Positions 7,468 to 15,193 of a stretch of DNA of 64,000 bases are shown piece by piece. Origin of the DNA: Selenomonas dianae (GTDB taxonomy: Bacteria; Bacillota; Negativicutes; Selenomonadales; Selenomonadaceae); NCBI RefSeq assembly GCF_030644225.1, contig NZ_CP128650.1, positions 1,250,001 through 1,314,000 of the forward strand. The letters are read 5' to 3'. The notes beneath the pieces were generated by a model. It worked only from the letters and a program-made list of their open reading frames with translations, was not told where the DNA came from and did not search any database. Position 1 is the stretch's first letter. Each line of letters begins with the position of its first letter. The translations under genes were made by a program, and so were the position numbers.

Positions 7468-8361
7468 TCAGCACGCTCCTTTCATGCGATAATCTTTGCC
7501 CCGTATCTCTACCCTCTCGCACATCTCGTAGATGCGCGACATGATCCGCTGTCCCTGCATATCGTCAATCACGTTGCCGTCTCTATCCACTGTTGCCATA
7601 TGTGCGATGACCTGCGTCGGGCTGTAGTTACTTGTCACAACGGTCTGTAAGCACTCGTTGTACCTGTGGTTCACGATGCAAAAGAGCTGTTCGCCCACCC
7701 ACTCCGTCATTTTCTCCGCACCGAGATCGTCCAGCACGAGAAACGGTGCATTCTTCACCGCCTGTACCGCCTCCGAGGTCGTCCCGTCCTTGAACGATCT
7801 GCGGATGTCTGCCATGAGGTCAGGAACGGAGGCAAAGAGCACAGGGCTTCCCGCCCTTGCCCGCTCGTTGGCGATGATGGCCGCGAGCTTGGTCTTGCCC
7901 GTGCCTTTCTCGCCGTGGAGAAACAGCCCCTTGATCTCGTCCGCGACCATCATGTGTGCTGCATCGACCGCGTCCTTGTTTGTCGCCGTAACAGTATAAT
8001 CTGCGAACGTGTCCCCCTCGTACGCCCTAGGAATACGGGCAGAGGCAAAGAGCCGTGAGATGCGCAGACGTGCCAGACGGTTTCGCTCGTGGCGGCACCG
8101 CCTGAGAGCGTGGCAGAAACGCCCGTCATGGACTTCGACGACGGGAATCATGCCCTGAGAGGGCTGCTTACAGACCTCTCCCGTGCATCCCTTGCACCGT
8201 TCCTGCGCACGCTCAATGTCCACAATCTCATCCCGATGCCGCCTGATCTCCTCCGCCGGGAGGTCGTAGCTTCCACGGAGGGATGTAGTCGCGGTCGGCT
8301 TCGGCGAAATCCGGATACCGTTCTTCAAGAGCCGCGCGGCGATTGTCCCTGCCTGTTCCAT
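7468..8361 (-). CDS. DnaC-like helicase loader (AAA+ ATPase)
   Basis: 297 residues. The N-terminus has a Cys cluster (CKGCTGEVC about 56-64, a later FCHALRRC) typical of phage DnaC/DnaI-like loaders. The AAA+ core has Walker A GEKGTGKT (150-157), Walker B FLVLDDLG (207-214) and sensor VVTSNY. It loads the replicative helicase on the phage origin with the initiator encoded just upstream. ATG at 8361 has AGGAGGTGAGACAGC before it but lies 134 nt inside the upstream gene, an unusually long overlap. Confidence 0.92.
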   Translation of the reverse strand: MEQAGTIAARLLKNGIRISPKPTATTSLRGSYDLPAEEIRRHRDEIVDIERAQERCKGCTGEVCKQPSQGMIPVVEVHDGRFCHALRRCRHERNRLARLRISRLFASARIPRAYEGDTFADYTVTATNKDAVDAAHMMVADEIKGLFLHGEKGTGKTKLAAIIANERARAGSPVLFASVPDLMADIRRSFKDGTTSEAVQAVKNAPFLVLDDLGAEKMTEWVGEQLFCIVNHRYNECLQTVVTSNYSPTQVIAHMATVDRDGNVIDDMQGQRIMSRIYEMCERVEIRGKDYRMKGAC

Positions 8362-9049
8362 GCTGTCTCACCTCCTGTTTCAGCGGGAAAAATCCCAACC
8401 ACCCACGCATGACAGTCTCGTTGACAATGGCAATTTTCTCTTCGTCAGTGCTTGACAGCTTATCGAGCTTAGAGAGATTGAGCCGTAATGCCCGTTTCGT
8501 CAATGATCTGCCCTTCTCCCTTCGCATTTCAACGAATCCACGAAGAGCTTCAAGAAGCTCCGCATTATCCGTGTAGGATTCCAAGCAGGATTCCAAAAGA
8601 GAATCGAGAGTATTTTCTTTTTTGCATTTTTCTTTTTTAGTCTTAGTCATTGTCTCTTGTCTATATATGTGTGCAGTTTGTGGTGCAGTATTTAGTGCAC
8701 TATTTGATGCAGTTTCCAGTGCAGTTTGTGGTGCAGTATTTAGTGCATTTAATGCACCCTCTTCTTCACACATATCATTCAGACGATAGAGGGTCGGTTG
8801 ACCTTTTTTTCCTTGCTTGAAATCGATGAACCCCAGTCTCTTGAGGAGGTTCCTGTTCTCGATGAGGGTATGGGCACTATTTAGTCCGACTTCCAACATT
8901 AGTCTCTGATTTGTCGCCCCGAACCATTCCGTCCAGCCGGCGCGGTTGTTTATGAGAAACAGCCTGAAATAAAGCGCTTGGGCTACGGGCGGGACTAATC
9001 CCACGCTAGAATCAGAGTAAGATTTTAGAAGTGTCATATACTGCCGCAT
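8228..9049 (-). CDS. Phage replication initiator (winged-helix N-domain, DnaD-like layout)
   Basis: 273 residues. The N-terminal 80 residues look like a winged-helix replisome organiser (SVGLVPPVAQALYFRLF, WFGATNQRLMLEVGL, LLKRLGFIDFKQG). A low-complexity part with repeats of ALNTAPQTA (about 95-125) is encoded by 12-bp DNA iterons. A Lys-rich KTKKEKCKKEN and a C-terminal helical region follow, with VMRGWLGFFPL as in DnaD/phage O-type proteins. It would bind the origin inside its own gene and recruit the DnaC-like loader. SD GCGAGGTG before ATG 9049. Confidence 0.8.
   Translation of the reverse strand: MRQYMTLLKSYSDSSVGLVPPVAQALYFRLFLINNRAGWTEWFGATNQRLMLEVGLNSAHTLIENRNLLKRLGFIDFKQGKKGQPTLYRLNDMCEEEGALNALNTAPQTALETASNSALNTAPQTAHIYRQETMTKTKKEKCKKENTLDSLLESCLESYTDNAELLEALRGFVEMRREKGRSLTKRALRLNLSKLDKLSSTDEEKIAIVNETVMRGWLGFFPLKQEVRQHGTGRDNRRAALEERYPDFAEADRDYIPPWKLRPPGGGDQAASG
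8613..8757. repeat. Iteron array with AT-rich flank, candidate phage replication origin
   Basis: Seven tandem 12-bp units starting at 8671, 8683, 8695, 8707, 8719, 8731 and 8743, consensus GTGCAGTWTKTR. Units 1-2 and 5-6 are exact copies of one another. The last unit merges into a perfect dyad GTGCATT-T-AATGCAC at 8743-8757. A T-rich tract (8613-8650) lies directly beside the array, like a DNA unwinding element. All of it is inside the initiator gene, as in lambda O. It is read in frame, giving the peptide repeats. Confidence 0.8.
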
Positions 9050-9053
9050 ACAT

Positions 9054-9707
9054 TCACCTCGCTTTCAGGCGATACACATCCGCGATCCGCTCATCGATCT
9101 TCACAGGCTCAAGGAAATACCGCCGCAGAAAAGCCTCCTGCCCGATGCTGTGTATCTCCGTATGGTGCTCCCTGCAAAGGGGAAGCGCACGCATCCCGAT
9201 GTGACATATCTCCTTGCGGTCACGCCCCATCCCCACAACATCGACATGATGCAGGTCTGCCTTTCTGCCGCAGACCGCACACCGCCTGTTCATGAGGCAC
9301 GCCCACACATAGCGAGGGATGTCCTCGGCGAGCGCGTAGAGCGGTTCTCCCACGTCCACGCCGTGAAGCAGACAAAAGTCAATGAGATACGTGATGAAAA
9401 GCCTCGCGATCGTCATGTCGCAGTCCGAGAGTGAGAATGTGCGCCGCAGTGTTTCCGCCTCTCCCACAAACATGAGCTTGAGCATTTCCTTCATCGCCTC
9501 AACGGGCGTATACCCCCACCATGCGGCGATGTAGGAGATGAGGACGTAGGCCTTGCGCCGCTGCTTTGCGCTGATGCGGCGTTTGTCCACGAACTCCACA
9601 CCGACGCTTTCGTGACAGCCCTCGGGCTTCCTCTGTCCCGCAGGATAGGGGACGTAGACCATTGCGCCCCCCTCCGCTTCCTTGACGACGTATCCGACGA
9701 GTATCAT
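9054..9707 (-). CDS. Phage HNH-type nuclease (HNHc_6 family)
   Basis: 217 residues. A helical N-terminal part with KRRISAKQRRKAYVLISYIA is followed by a C-terminal HNH module: CAVCGRKADLHHVDVVG, then ALPLCREHHTEIHSIG. The CxxC and CxxHH residues bind zinc, and His-His in LHH and HxE would form the catalytic site. Members of this family lie in phage recombination regions next to RecT or ERF proteins. Its start overlaps the MBL gene's stop (ATGA). Confidence 0.8.
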   Translation of the reverse strand: MILVGYVVKEAEGGAMVYVPYPAGQRKPEGCHESVGVEFVDKRRISAKQRRKAYVLISYIAAWWGYTPVEAMKEMLKLMFVGEAETLRRTFSLSDCDMTIARLFITYLIDFCLLHGVDVGEPLYALAEDIPRYVWACLMNRRCAVCGRKADLHHVDVVGMGRDRKEICHIGMRALPLCREHHTEIHSIGQEAFLRRYFLEPVKIDERIADVYRLKAR

Positions 9708-10390
9708 GCGATATAGACCTCTGCACCCGTTTCCTGCTGCACCAGCTTCTTGAACCTCTCCGCATCGCTGCTCATGTCCGAGAGATGCAACAGGTAAATC
9801 TGCCGCACCTTCGTCATGTCGTTTGCCCGCAGGAGGTCAAGCAGGGTGCCGATGCTCATGTGCGTCTGTGCAACGCGCTCGGCAAGCGAGAGGGGGACTT
9901 TCTCATCTCTCACGTTCCCGATCATGATGTCCTCATCGTAGTTCGCCTCGATCATGATGTGCGTAAGACCCGTAAACGTGTATCTCACATACGCGCTGTC
10001 GGTGATGTAGACGAGCTTTTCCCCCGTCTCCTCTGATGTCACCTGATACCCGTAGCATGGCACGTCATGCTCTGCCATAAAGGGCAGAATGCGCATTGTC
10101 CCGATGGTATGTTCCTTGCGGGCGGTAAGTTCCTGCACGCCCTCATACACTCCTGCGACATCGGCGTTGCTGTAGACCGCAATGCCCCGCCGGAGGAGTT
10201 TCGGGATGGCCGCCGCATGGTCGCCGTGACGGTGCGTCACCAGACATCCGTCAATGCTGCTTGTCCGAAAGCTGCACCCGATCTGGATGCGCCGAAATGG
10301 AATTCCTGCGTCAAGGAGGAGGCGTGTCCGCCCATCCCCGATGAGATAGGAGTTTCCGCTGCTCCCCGACGCGATTACCCGGATGTCCAT
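9704..10390 (-). CDS. MBL-fold metallohydrolase of the phage recombination set
   Basis: 228 residues. MDIRVIASGSSGNSYLI is followed by the metal motif THRHGDH (52-58), then MAEHDVP, ITDSAYVRYT and HLSDMSSDAERF. The start resembles YycJ/WalJ-type MBL proteins, for which exonuclease activity has been described. It lies directly after RecT and the SMC-like ATPase in the same operon, so a nuclease that supplies ssDNA to RecT is a reasonable inference. The reading is clear from the motifs, but the substrate is not. Confidence 0.82.
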   Translation of the reverse strand: MDIRVIASGSSGNSYLIGDGRTRLLLDAGIPFRRIQIGCSFRTSSIDGCLVTHRHGDHAAAIPKLLRRGIAVYSNADVAGVYEGVQELTARKEHTIGTMRILPFMAEHDVPCYGYQVTSEETGEKLVYITDSAYVRYTFTGLTHIMIEANYDEDIMIGNVRDEKVPLSLAERVAQTHMSIGTLLDLLRANDMTKVRQIYLLHLSDMSSDAERFKKLVQQETGAEVYIA

Positions 10391-10391
10391 A

Positions 10392-11264
10392 TCAGAAGCT
10401 CATGCCCGCATAAAGCCCTGCGCTCGGCGGGGCTGACGCAGCTGCTGCGGCGGGGGCAACAGGCTCGGTTTCGACGGGCGGCGGAGACGATGCCTTTCTG
10501 TGCGGTGCGGAGGTGATTGCCCGCGTCTCCTCTCGCACATCCGCAGCAGCTTCGACGGTCTGTACGGGCGGTGTCACATTCTGCGGCTGTTCGATCTGCG
10601 GGATAAGCGCCTCGGTGTTGGCATTGCGGCGGATTTCCTCGGCAAACGGCTCTTTCATGATGGTCTGCGGGGTGACGTCGATGGTGTCTTTCACTTCGTC
10701 ATCGGTCTGCAATCCCATGGACAGCTCGGGCGCGGTGGTACGGATGAGCCACGATGCCGCTCGATAGCGCAGCATCTGATCGGGCATGGTCTTCCACTTG
10801 CTGCCGTCCTTGTCGAACCACCTCTCTTTCTTTGCAATTCCGATGGTAACCTCCGGTCCCTTGAGGATTTCGCCCGTGGACTTTTCCTTTGCCCATGCGA
10901 TCACCCCCTGTGTGTCCGTCCCCTTCTTTCCCGTTTCCTCGTAGCGGATGGATTCATACCTGCCGCACTGGTTGAACATGGCGATCATGAATTTGCTCGA
11001 CCAACTCGGCGTGCCGTAGACGACATAGAGGTTCTGCATGACCATGAGGGGGTCTGCGCCGAGCCTTTGCGCCATGTTGAGCGCGATGACGCAGTTGCCG
11101 AAGTTGTCCTTGCCTTGGAACTGTTTCGGCACGAGGGTCGAGCTGACAAACATATTCGCCATGCGCTGCAGGAGGGCGAACCCTTCCGAGCTCTGGAATC
11201 CTGCTGTGACGCCCATCGGGGCGGTTGTGACCATCTGCATTTCATTTTCCGTTGCCATTGCCAT
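10392..11264 (-). CDS. RecT family single-strand annealing recombinase
   Basis: 290 residues. Core features of RecT: LVPKQFQGKDNFGNCVIALNMA, GADPLMVMQNLYVVYGTPSWSSKFMIAM (here in pieces), then EVTIGIAKKERW and KWKTMPDQMLRYRAASWLIR. The last 80 residues are a low-complexity Pro/Ala/Glu-rich tail. The protein anneals complementary single strands during phage recombination. It starts inside the last 23 nt of the ATPase gene, so the two are coupled; SD GAGGAAG before ATG 11264. Confidence 0.9.
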   Translation of the reverse strand: MAMATENEMQMVTTAPMGVTAGFQSSEGFALLQRMANMFVSSTLVPKQFQGKDNFGNCVIALNMAQRLGADPLMVMQNLYVVYGTPSWSSKFMIAMFNQCGRYESIRYEETGKKGTDTQGVIAWAKEKSTGEILKGPEVTIGIAKKERWFDKDGSKWKTMPDQMLRYRAASWLIRTTAPELSMGLQTDDEVKDTIDVTPQTIMKEPFAEEIRRNANTEALIPQIEQPQNVTPPVQTVEAAADVREETRAITSAPHRKASSPPPVETEPVAPAAAAASAPPSAGLYAGMSF

Positions 11265-13236
11265 TTTCTTCTTCCTCCTGTTCCTTGACCTCTACGCTGA
11301 TTTCCTCATCCCCTGCCGATACGATGAAGCGGATGAACTGCCCGTCAACGGCAAGCGGCTCTGTGACGCTCTCGCCCTGATCCATGAGGACGGGCAGATG
11401 TACGCCGTAATGCTTCATGAGCGTTGACACAATGTCCAGTTTTGCGCTCACCTGTGCAGCGTAGTTCACGCTGCGGTACTCCACCCATTCGCCCGCTTTG
11501 TTCGCGATCATCGGCTCGCAAATTTCCTTCAAGCCGCCGTTTATTTGCTCACGGAAGAGAATGAATCGGATGAACTTGAACCGGCTGTTGATGCTGTCCG
11601 TCACCATCCGCGCCTTGGTGCGGATGAACTCTTCGCACAGGTGAAGCCCCTGCTCAATGTATTCCACCTGCTCTGCGGTATCCTTGAGTTCCTGCCGCAG
11701 CTGCCCGACGCGCCTCCGGCTGTCCTCGGATGCCTGTGCCTTTGCAATCCGCAGGTTGACCGCCGCAATTTCCTCTCTGACCGACGCAATGTCACGGTCG
11801 TAGCCGCTTTTCACGCCGTCCGCCGCACTCGCATGAATGCGCTGACGGTCACGCAGTTCCTCCATGCGTGCGGTGATGTCCCTGTATGCTGCCGTTTCCT
11901 CGAAGGGCGGCGGCGTGGTGATGATTGCCTTGAGCGATCCAATACCATTCTCCATCTCACGGACGGTATTCTCCATCGCCGTAATGTCCGCCGCCTGTGT
12001 GTCGATCTCAACGGTGAGAGCGTCGATCTTGCCCTTGCTGCACGTCTGTCCCCGGCGGTTGATGTCCTCCTTCTGTTTGGACTGCCCCTCATGGAACGCC
12101 GCCCGCATTTTCTCCACCTGTTCGGGGGGCATCTGCTGCCCGCAGGTCGGGCAGACCTCCGCGCCCGCATTCCATTTCTGCGCTGCAACAGCGGCGTATG
12201 CCTCCATCAGGTTCTTGCGCTGTTCCTGCATCCGTGTGAGGGCGCGGAGGTTGTCTTTGTGTTTCCGGCGAAGTGTGTCCAGTCTGTCCGAAATCTCACG
12301 CCGATCTTTGGTCATGCGGTCAATCTCCGCACTCAGTTCCCTGTTCGCCGCCGTACTCTGCTCAATGTAGGCGGCACGCTGCTTGGCAAGGTCTACTTCA
12401 AGTCCCGCAAGCGCGGCGCGTGCCGCCTCCTGCTTGCCGTCCTCCGTAGCGAGGGAGCGTTTCTGCTCCTCCAACCCCGCTTTCTTTTCTTCCAGACGGC
12501 TCAATTCTGCGTTCAGAGCATCCACGTCCGCGACGTTCTCCACGACATTCTTGCTCGCCTCATCGATGCGGGCGGGGATCGTCTCAAGGTCTTTGTTCAG
12601 CTTCTTTTTCTGTTCGGTGGCGATCTTCTTCCACTGCGCGACGGTATAGTGCCTGTCCTCCGTTCCCGGCATGAGAAAGAAATCTTCGATGCCTTCCAGT
12701 TCCTCATTGGCGGCGATGACATCCATGTCCGTGAATTCTCCTGCCATCTCAAAGAGGATGCGCCGCTTCTCATCCGTCTTCATCGTGTCCGCGAAGTACC
12801 CGAGCACCATCAGCATTTTCACGCGCTCGATGTCAATCCCGCAGGCAGTCTCAAGTACCTCTGTGTACTCTTTCTTCTTGTGCTTCACGCCGTCCACGTA
12901 GTAGTCCGTGACGTTGCCGGTGAACTCCTCCGCCGCCGAGCCGCGTTTGCGCGTCCACTTCTCGTAGAAGTCCTTCGCAAGGGTGAGCTTCTGCCCGTTT
13001 GGAAGCTCGACGGTCATGCTCGCCTTGTGGTTCAGTCCGTGCGTCCCCTCGGTCTTTGGCGTAAAGTCCGCCTCATCCGTCATGGGGCGGTCGATCAGCA
13101 GCCAGCAGATCGCATTGGCGATGGTGGTCTTGCCCGTCCCGTTTGCACCGAGCACATCCGCGTCCTTGCCGTTGAAACTTACGGTAAGGTTCTTGATGCT
13201 GCGGAAGTTCTCAAGTGTAAGGCTCAGTATCTTCAT
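11242..13236 (-). CDS. SMC/SbcC-like ATPase of the phage recombination set
   Basis: 664 residues. N-terminal ABC-ATPase half with Walker A GANGTGKTT (30-38) in the RecF/SbcC context MKILSLTLENFRSI. Long coiled coils (about 200-350 and 375-520) flank a zinc hook CPTCGQQMP (362-370). The C-terminal half carries a Walker B-like PVLMDQGESV. It resembles Rad50/SbcC but is smaller. Adjacent RecT and an MBL protein suggest a DNA end-processing role. SD GGAGGAATCGCAA before ATG 13236. Confidence 0.88.
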   Translation of the reverse strand: MKILSLTLENFRSIKNLTVSFNGKDADVLGANGTGKTTIANAICWLLIDRPMTDEADFTPKTEGTHGLNHKASMTVELPNGQKLTLAKDFYEKWTRKRGSAAEEFTGNVTDYYVDGVKHKKKEYTEVLETACGIDIERVKMLMVLGYFADTMKTDEKRRILFEMAGEFTDMDVIAANEELEGIEDFFLMPGTEDRHYTVAQWKKIATEQKKKLNKDLETIPARIDEASKNVVENVADVDALNAELSRLEEKKAGLEEQKRSLATEDGKQEAARAALAGLEVDLAKQRAAYIEQSTAANRELSAEIDRMTKDRREISDRLDTLRRKHKDNLRALTRMQEQRKNLMEAYAAVAAQKWNAGAEVCPTCGQQMPPEQVEKMRAAFHEGQSKQKEDINRRGQTCSKGKIDALTVEIDTQAADITAMENTVREMENGIGSLKAIITTPPPFEETAAYRDITARMEELRDRQRIHASAADGVKSGYDRDIASVREEIAAVNLRIAKAQASEDSRRRVGQLRQELKDTAEQVEYIEQGLHLCEEFIRTKARMVTDSINSRFKFIRFILFREQINGGLKEICEPMIANKAGEWVEYRSVNYAAQVSAKLDIVSTLMKHYGVHLPVLMDQGESVTEPLAVDGQFIRFIVSAGDEEISVEVKEQEEEENGNGNGK

Positions 13237-13278
13237 TTGCGATTCCTCCTCATCCGTGCTATACTCACGTTGAAAATC

Positions 13279-13512
13279 TTATTTCTCTGCGCCCTGTGCG
13301 GTGACCGCCGCCTCGGGCGCTTTTTCTTTTTCCGCCTCCTCCTTGTTCAGCTTCTCCATAAGTGCCACCGCCTCTGCCTTGTCCCGCCTCCACGCACCTG
13401 CGTACGTGCGGTTGCCGATTTGGTCGTCTGCGTCCATATCCTTGAGGCGGTACACCTGATAGATCTTCTTCCCACCGAGATACTGACTTCGGATCTTCCA
13501 CGCGCTCTTCAT
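13279..13512 (-). CDS. Small phage protein of unknown function
   Basis: 77 residues from ATG at 13512, which overlaps the stop of the preceding gene (ATGA) and has GGGAGGAGG upstream. N-terminal part MKSAWKIRSQYLGGKKIYQVYRL forms predicted beta strands with a WKIRS...YQVYRL pattern, then NRTYAGAW, then a long Ala/Glu/Lys helix. The start of the neighbour 13509-13676 shows a similar WRVFRIVDG strand pattern, so both may descend from a common small fold. No function can be given. Confidence 0.68.
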   Translation of the reverse strand: MKSAWKIRSQYLGGKKIYQVYRLKDMDADDQIGNRTYAGAWRRDKAEAVALMEKLNKEEAEKEKAPEAAVTAQGAEK

Positions 13513-13676
13513 TCTGCCTCCTCCCTCGCATTCCGCTCCCACGCCGCCTTAGCCGCATCATCCCACGTATCGTAGAGCCGTATGTCCACCTCCTCCACGC
13601 CGTCCACGATGCGGAACACGCGCCACATGGGCAGATTCTTTGTCACCAGCTCGCGCCGTGTCTGCCATTTCGTCAT
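13509..13676 (-). CDS. Small phage protein of unknown function
   Basis: 55 residues from ATG 13676, overlapping the stop of the LysM gene (ATGA). Reads MTKWQTRRELVTKNLPMWRVFRIVD, then VEEVDIRLYDTWDDAAKAAWERN. One beta-rich and one helical half; acidic C-terminus. It lies in a chain of stop-start overlapping early genes, which supports that it is translated. No family recognised. Confidence 0.62.
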   Translation of the reverse strand: MTKWQTRRELVTKNLPMWRVFRIVDGVEEVDIRLYDTWDDAAKAAWERNAREEAE

Positions 13677-13990
13677 TCCTCTTCCCCCTTCACCCAATAC
13701 GTCACCTTGATCTCATCGCCGGGGTAAATCTCCCCGCGCCGCTCCACGAGCCACGGATTGTTTTCCTCCATCCCCGCCTTGTACTCAAGGATGTAACGTT
13801 TCGTCCCCGTGTTCTTCGCACAGAACTCCTCCGCGATGCCCCAGATCGTATCACCGGGGCGCACCGTATAGACCTCCTCCACCAAAACGACATTCTTCCC
13901 ATCGTCCCACGAATTCATCGCCCCTGCAAAAAATACCGCCGCCGCAATGAATGCGCCGCTGATAACGAAGGGCTTTACAAGCTCACGCAT
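13673..13990 (-). CDS. LysM-domain protein with N-terminal membrane anchor
   Basis: 105 residues. One membrane segment (about 6-24: FVISGAFIAAAVFFAGAM) is followed by a LysM domain (about 39-100) with YTVRPGDTIWGIAEEFC and the closing GEIYPGDEIKV. LysM binds peptidoglycan glycans; the anchor would hold the domain outside the cytoplasmic membrane. A membrane-tethered LysM protein early in a phage operon is unusual. Division-inhibitor-like or exclusion roles are possible but unproven. ATG 13990 with AGGAGGCGG upstream; overlaps the next gene by 8 nt. Confidence 0.75.
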   Translation of the reverse strand: MRELVKPFVISGAFIAAAVFFAGAMNSWDDGKNVVLVEEVYTVRPGDTIWGIAEEFCAKNTGTKRYILEYKAGMEENNPWLVERRGEIYPGDEIKVTYWVKGEEE

Positions 13991-14165
13991 TTGCTGCCGC
14001 CTCCTTCTCTCTCTGCATCCGTTTCGTGGCGCGGAGGACAATCTCGCCGACACGCTCGAAGACCTCGAGGCCCTCCGGCGTGATTGGCAGCCGTTCACCG
14101 GGCTTCAGCACTCTGCCGTCCTTCATGATGTGGCGGATTTTCCAGTTGATCTTTTGTGCCGCCAT
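13983..14165 (-). CDS. Small phage protein of unknown function
   Basis: 60 residues from ATG 14165 with AGGAGGTGAAGGA before it. Text: INWKIRHIMKDGRVLKPGERL, then PITPEGLEVFERVGEIVLRATKRMQ. Short beta-rich start and a C-terminal helix rich in Arg, Glu and Ala. Its stop overlaps the LysM start. No family recognised. Part of the compact early operon between the lysogeny switch and the recombination genes. Confidence 0.62.
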   Translation of the reverse strand: MAAQKINWKIRHIMKDGRVLKPGERLPITPEGLEVFERVGEIVLRATKRMQREKEAAANA

Positions 14166-14169
14166 TCCT

Positions 14170-14646
14170 TCACCTCCTCTTGTCGAGATAAATCTGAATC
14201 TCAAGTGCTACTGTGGCAATCCGCTGGATACCGATCAACAGGTGCTCCATCTGCGGTACTTCGTCCGCCGTGAGTGTGCCGTCCTGCGCAATCCGCAGCA
14301 GCTCCTTGTCAGAGTCCCTGATCTGCTCGAGCGCGTTCAGGAACTTCACCGTGATGCGGTCGAGCTCGTTCAGCTCCGCCCGTGGGACGGTGCGCTGTCC
14401 GATGGGGCAGCACTGTGAACAGTGGAAGTTCAGGAGCTCCGGCGCGTGATATGCATCCGCCATCAGAAGGACTTCCTCGGGGTACGGGTTCAGCGTGCCG
14501 ATCTCGATCCGCTGCATCCGCTTTCGGTCGATGCCCGTCTCCTCGCTCGCGCCCTCGCGGCTGCTCAGACGTTCGTTCTTTTCTGCTGCTGCCATGCGGG
14601 CTAAATAGTACCTGCTGGCTGCCGTAGACGGGGCTACTTTGGTCAT
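14170..14646 (-). CDS. Phage XRE/HTH-type protein
   Basis: 158 residues from ATG 14646 (AGGAGGTGAAGCAGACT upstream). The helix-turn-helix is visible at about 20-65: YYLARMAAAEKNERLSSREGA, then DRKRMQRIEIGTLNPYPEEVLLMADAY. CSQCCPIG follows and the C-terminal 80 residues are helical. Proteins with this HTH plus CxxxCPIG layout occur in early regions of Firmicutes prophages. It may act as a Cro-like or modulating regulator. No direct evidence for a target. Confidence 0.7.
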   Translation of the reverse strand: MTKVAPSTAASRYYLARMAAAEKNERLSSREGASEETGIDRKRMQRIEIGTLNPYPEEVLLMADAYHAPELLNFHCSQCCPIGQRTVPRAELNELDRITVKFLNALEQIRDSDKELLRIAQDGTLTADEVPQMEHLLIGIQRIATVALEIQIYLDKRR

Positions 14647-14699
14647 AGTCTGCTTCACCTCCTTGGGGTACAATAGAGGAAAAGAACGTCTTCTCCCCC

Positions 14700-14861
14700 T
14701 CATGCCCGCAGTAATTCCAGCCACATACCGCTCAGGATAAAGTTCGCAAGGCAAAGCGTAACGATGATGACGATGCCCGGTGCGCTCCAGTCCATGTAAA
14801 GAACGTCAAGTGTAATAAACGTGGCGGCAACTGCCACCCAGAACAAAAACAATCGTTTCAT
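14700..14861 (-). CDS. Small two-helix membrane protein
   Basis: 53 residues from ATG 14861, with GTAGGAG upstream. Reads MKRLFLFWVAVAATFITLDV, then a short DWSAPG loop and a second hydrophobic helix (GIVIIVTLCLANFILSGMW), ending LELLRA. Both helices would span the membrane with short ends. Part of a series of tiny membrane proteins in this early region (see also 15576, 16357 and 16536). No family recognised. Confidence 0.65.
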   Translation of the reverse strand: MKRLFLFWVAVAATFITLDVLYMDWSAPGIVIIVTLCLANFILSGMWLELLRA

Positions 14862-14871
14862 CTTCTGTCTC

Positions 14872-15063
14872 CTACGCCACGGCGGCGTTCATCTGTGCGA
14901 TGCGTGCTCCGTCCATCAGCCCCTTGCAGTACGCCCACGCCGCCATGTGCAATGCTTTCTCCATCATCTCACTTGCGCCGAAGGAACGAACCGCACGGGC
15001 GGCTTCTATCACGGCGACCGCCTCCTTCGTCTCCTCCTGCACGCGCTCCTCAAACCTTTTCAT
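14872..15063 (-). CDS. Small helical phage protein of unknown function
   Basis: 63 residues from ATG 15063, with GGGAGGTGAGGAC upstream. Mostly one or two helices, Ala/Glu/Met-rich: MKRFEERVQEETKEAVAV, then SEMMEKALHMAAWAYCKGL and MDGARIAQMNAAVA. No membrane segment. An upstream in-frame start at 15129 lacks an SD and is rejected. Function unknown. Confidence 0.58.
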   Translation of the reverse strand: MKRFEERVQEETKEAVAVIEAARAVRSFGASEMMEKALHMAAWAYCKGLMDGARIAQMNAAVA

Positions 15064-15161
15064 GTCCTCACCTCCCCTGTGACCTGCCATCATCAGCGCA
15101 GGACGGTCATTCCCTGCGGACGGGCGCACGCCCGTTTCGGCTTTTTCCCTCGTTCCTCCTG

Positions 15162-15170
15162 TGGTAAAAT
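15162..15170 (+). promoter_or_regulatory. Extended -10 promoter for the rightward gene at 15194
   Basis: TG-G-TAAAAT (TG at 15162-15163, -10 at 15165-15170) lies 24 bp before the ATG; no good -35 is seen, which is usual for extended -10 promoters. It would drive a gene placed against the direction of the surrounding early operon. Confidence 0.4.
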
Positions 15171-15193
15171 GTCCACGAGAAGGAGCTGATTAA

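Noticed and set aside
8671-8757. Possible CRISPR array
   Set aside because: The units are 12 bp, directly adjacent and without spacers, and lie inside a coding frame; they are iterons.
11545-13575. 676-codon open frame on the plus strand opposite the SMC-like ATPase
   Set aside because: Antisense of a gene with Walker A and zinc-hook motifs; long antisense frames are expected in GC-rich coding DNA. No SD or motif.
15120-15135. Hairpin ACGGGC/GCCCGT as a terminator
   Set aside because: The T-run on the plus strand starts only 6 bp later and no plus-strand gene ends upstream; the minus strand has no T-run.
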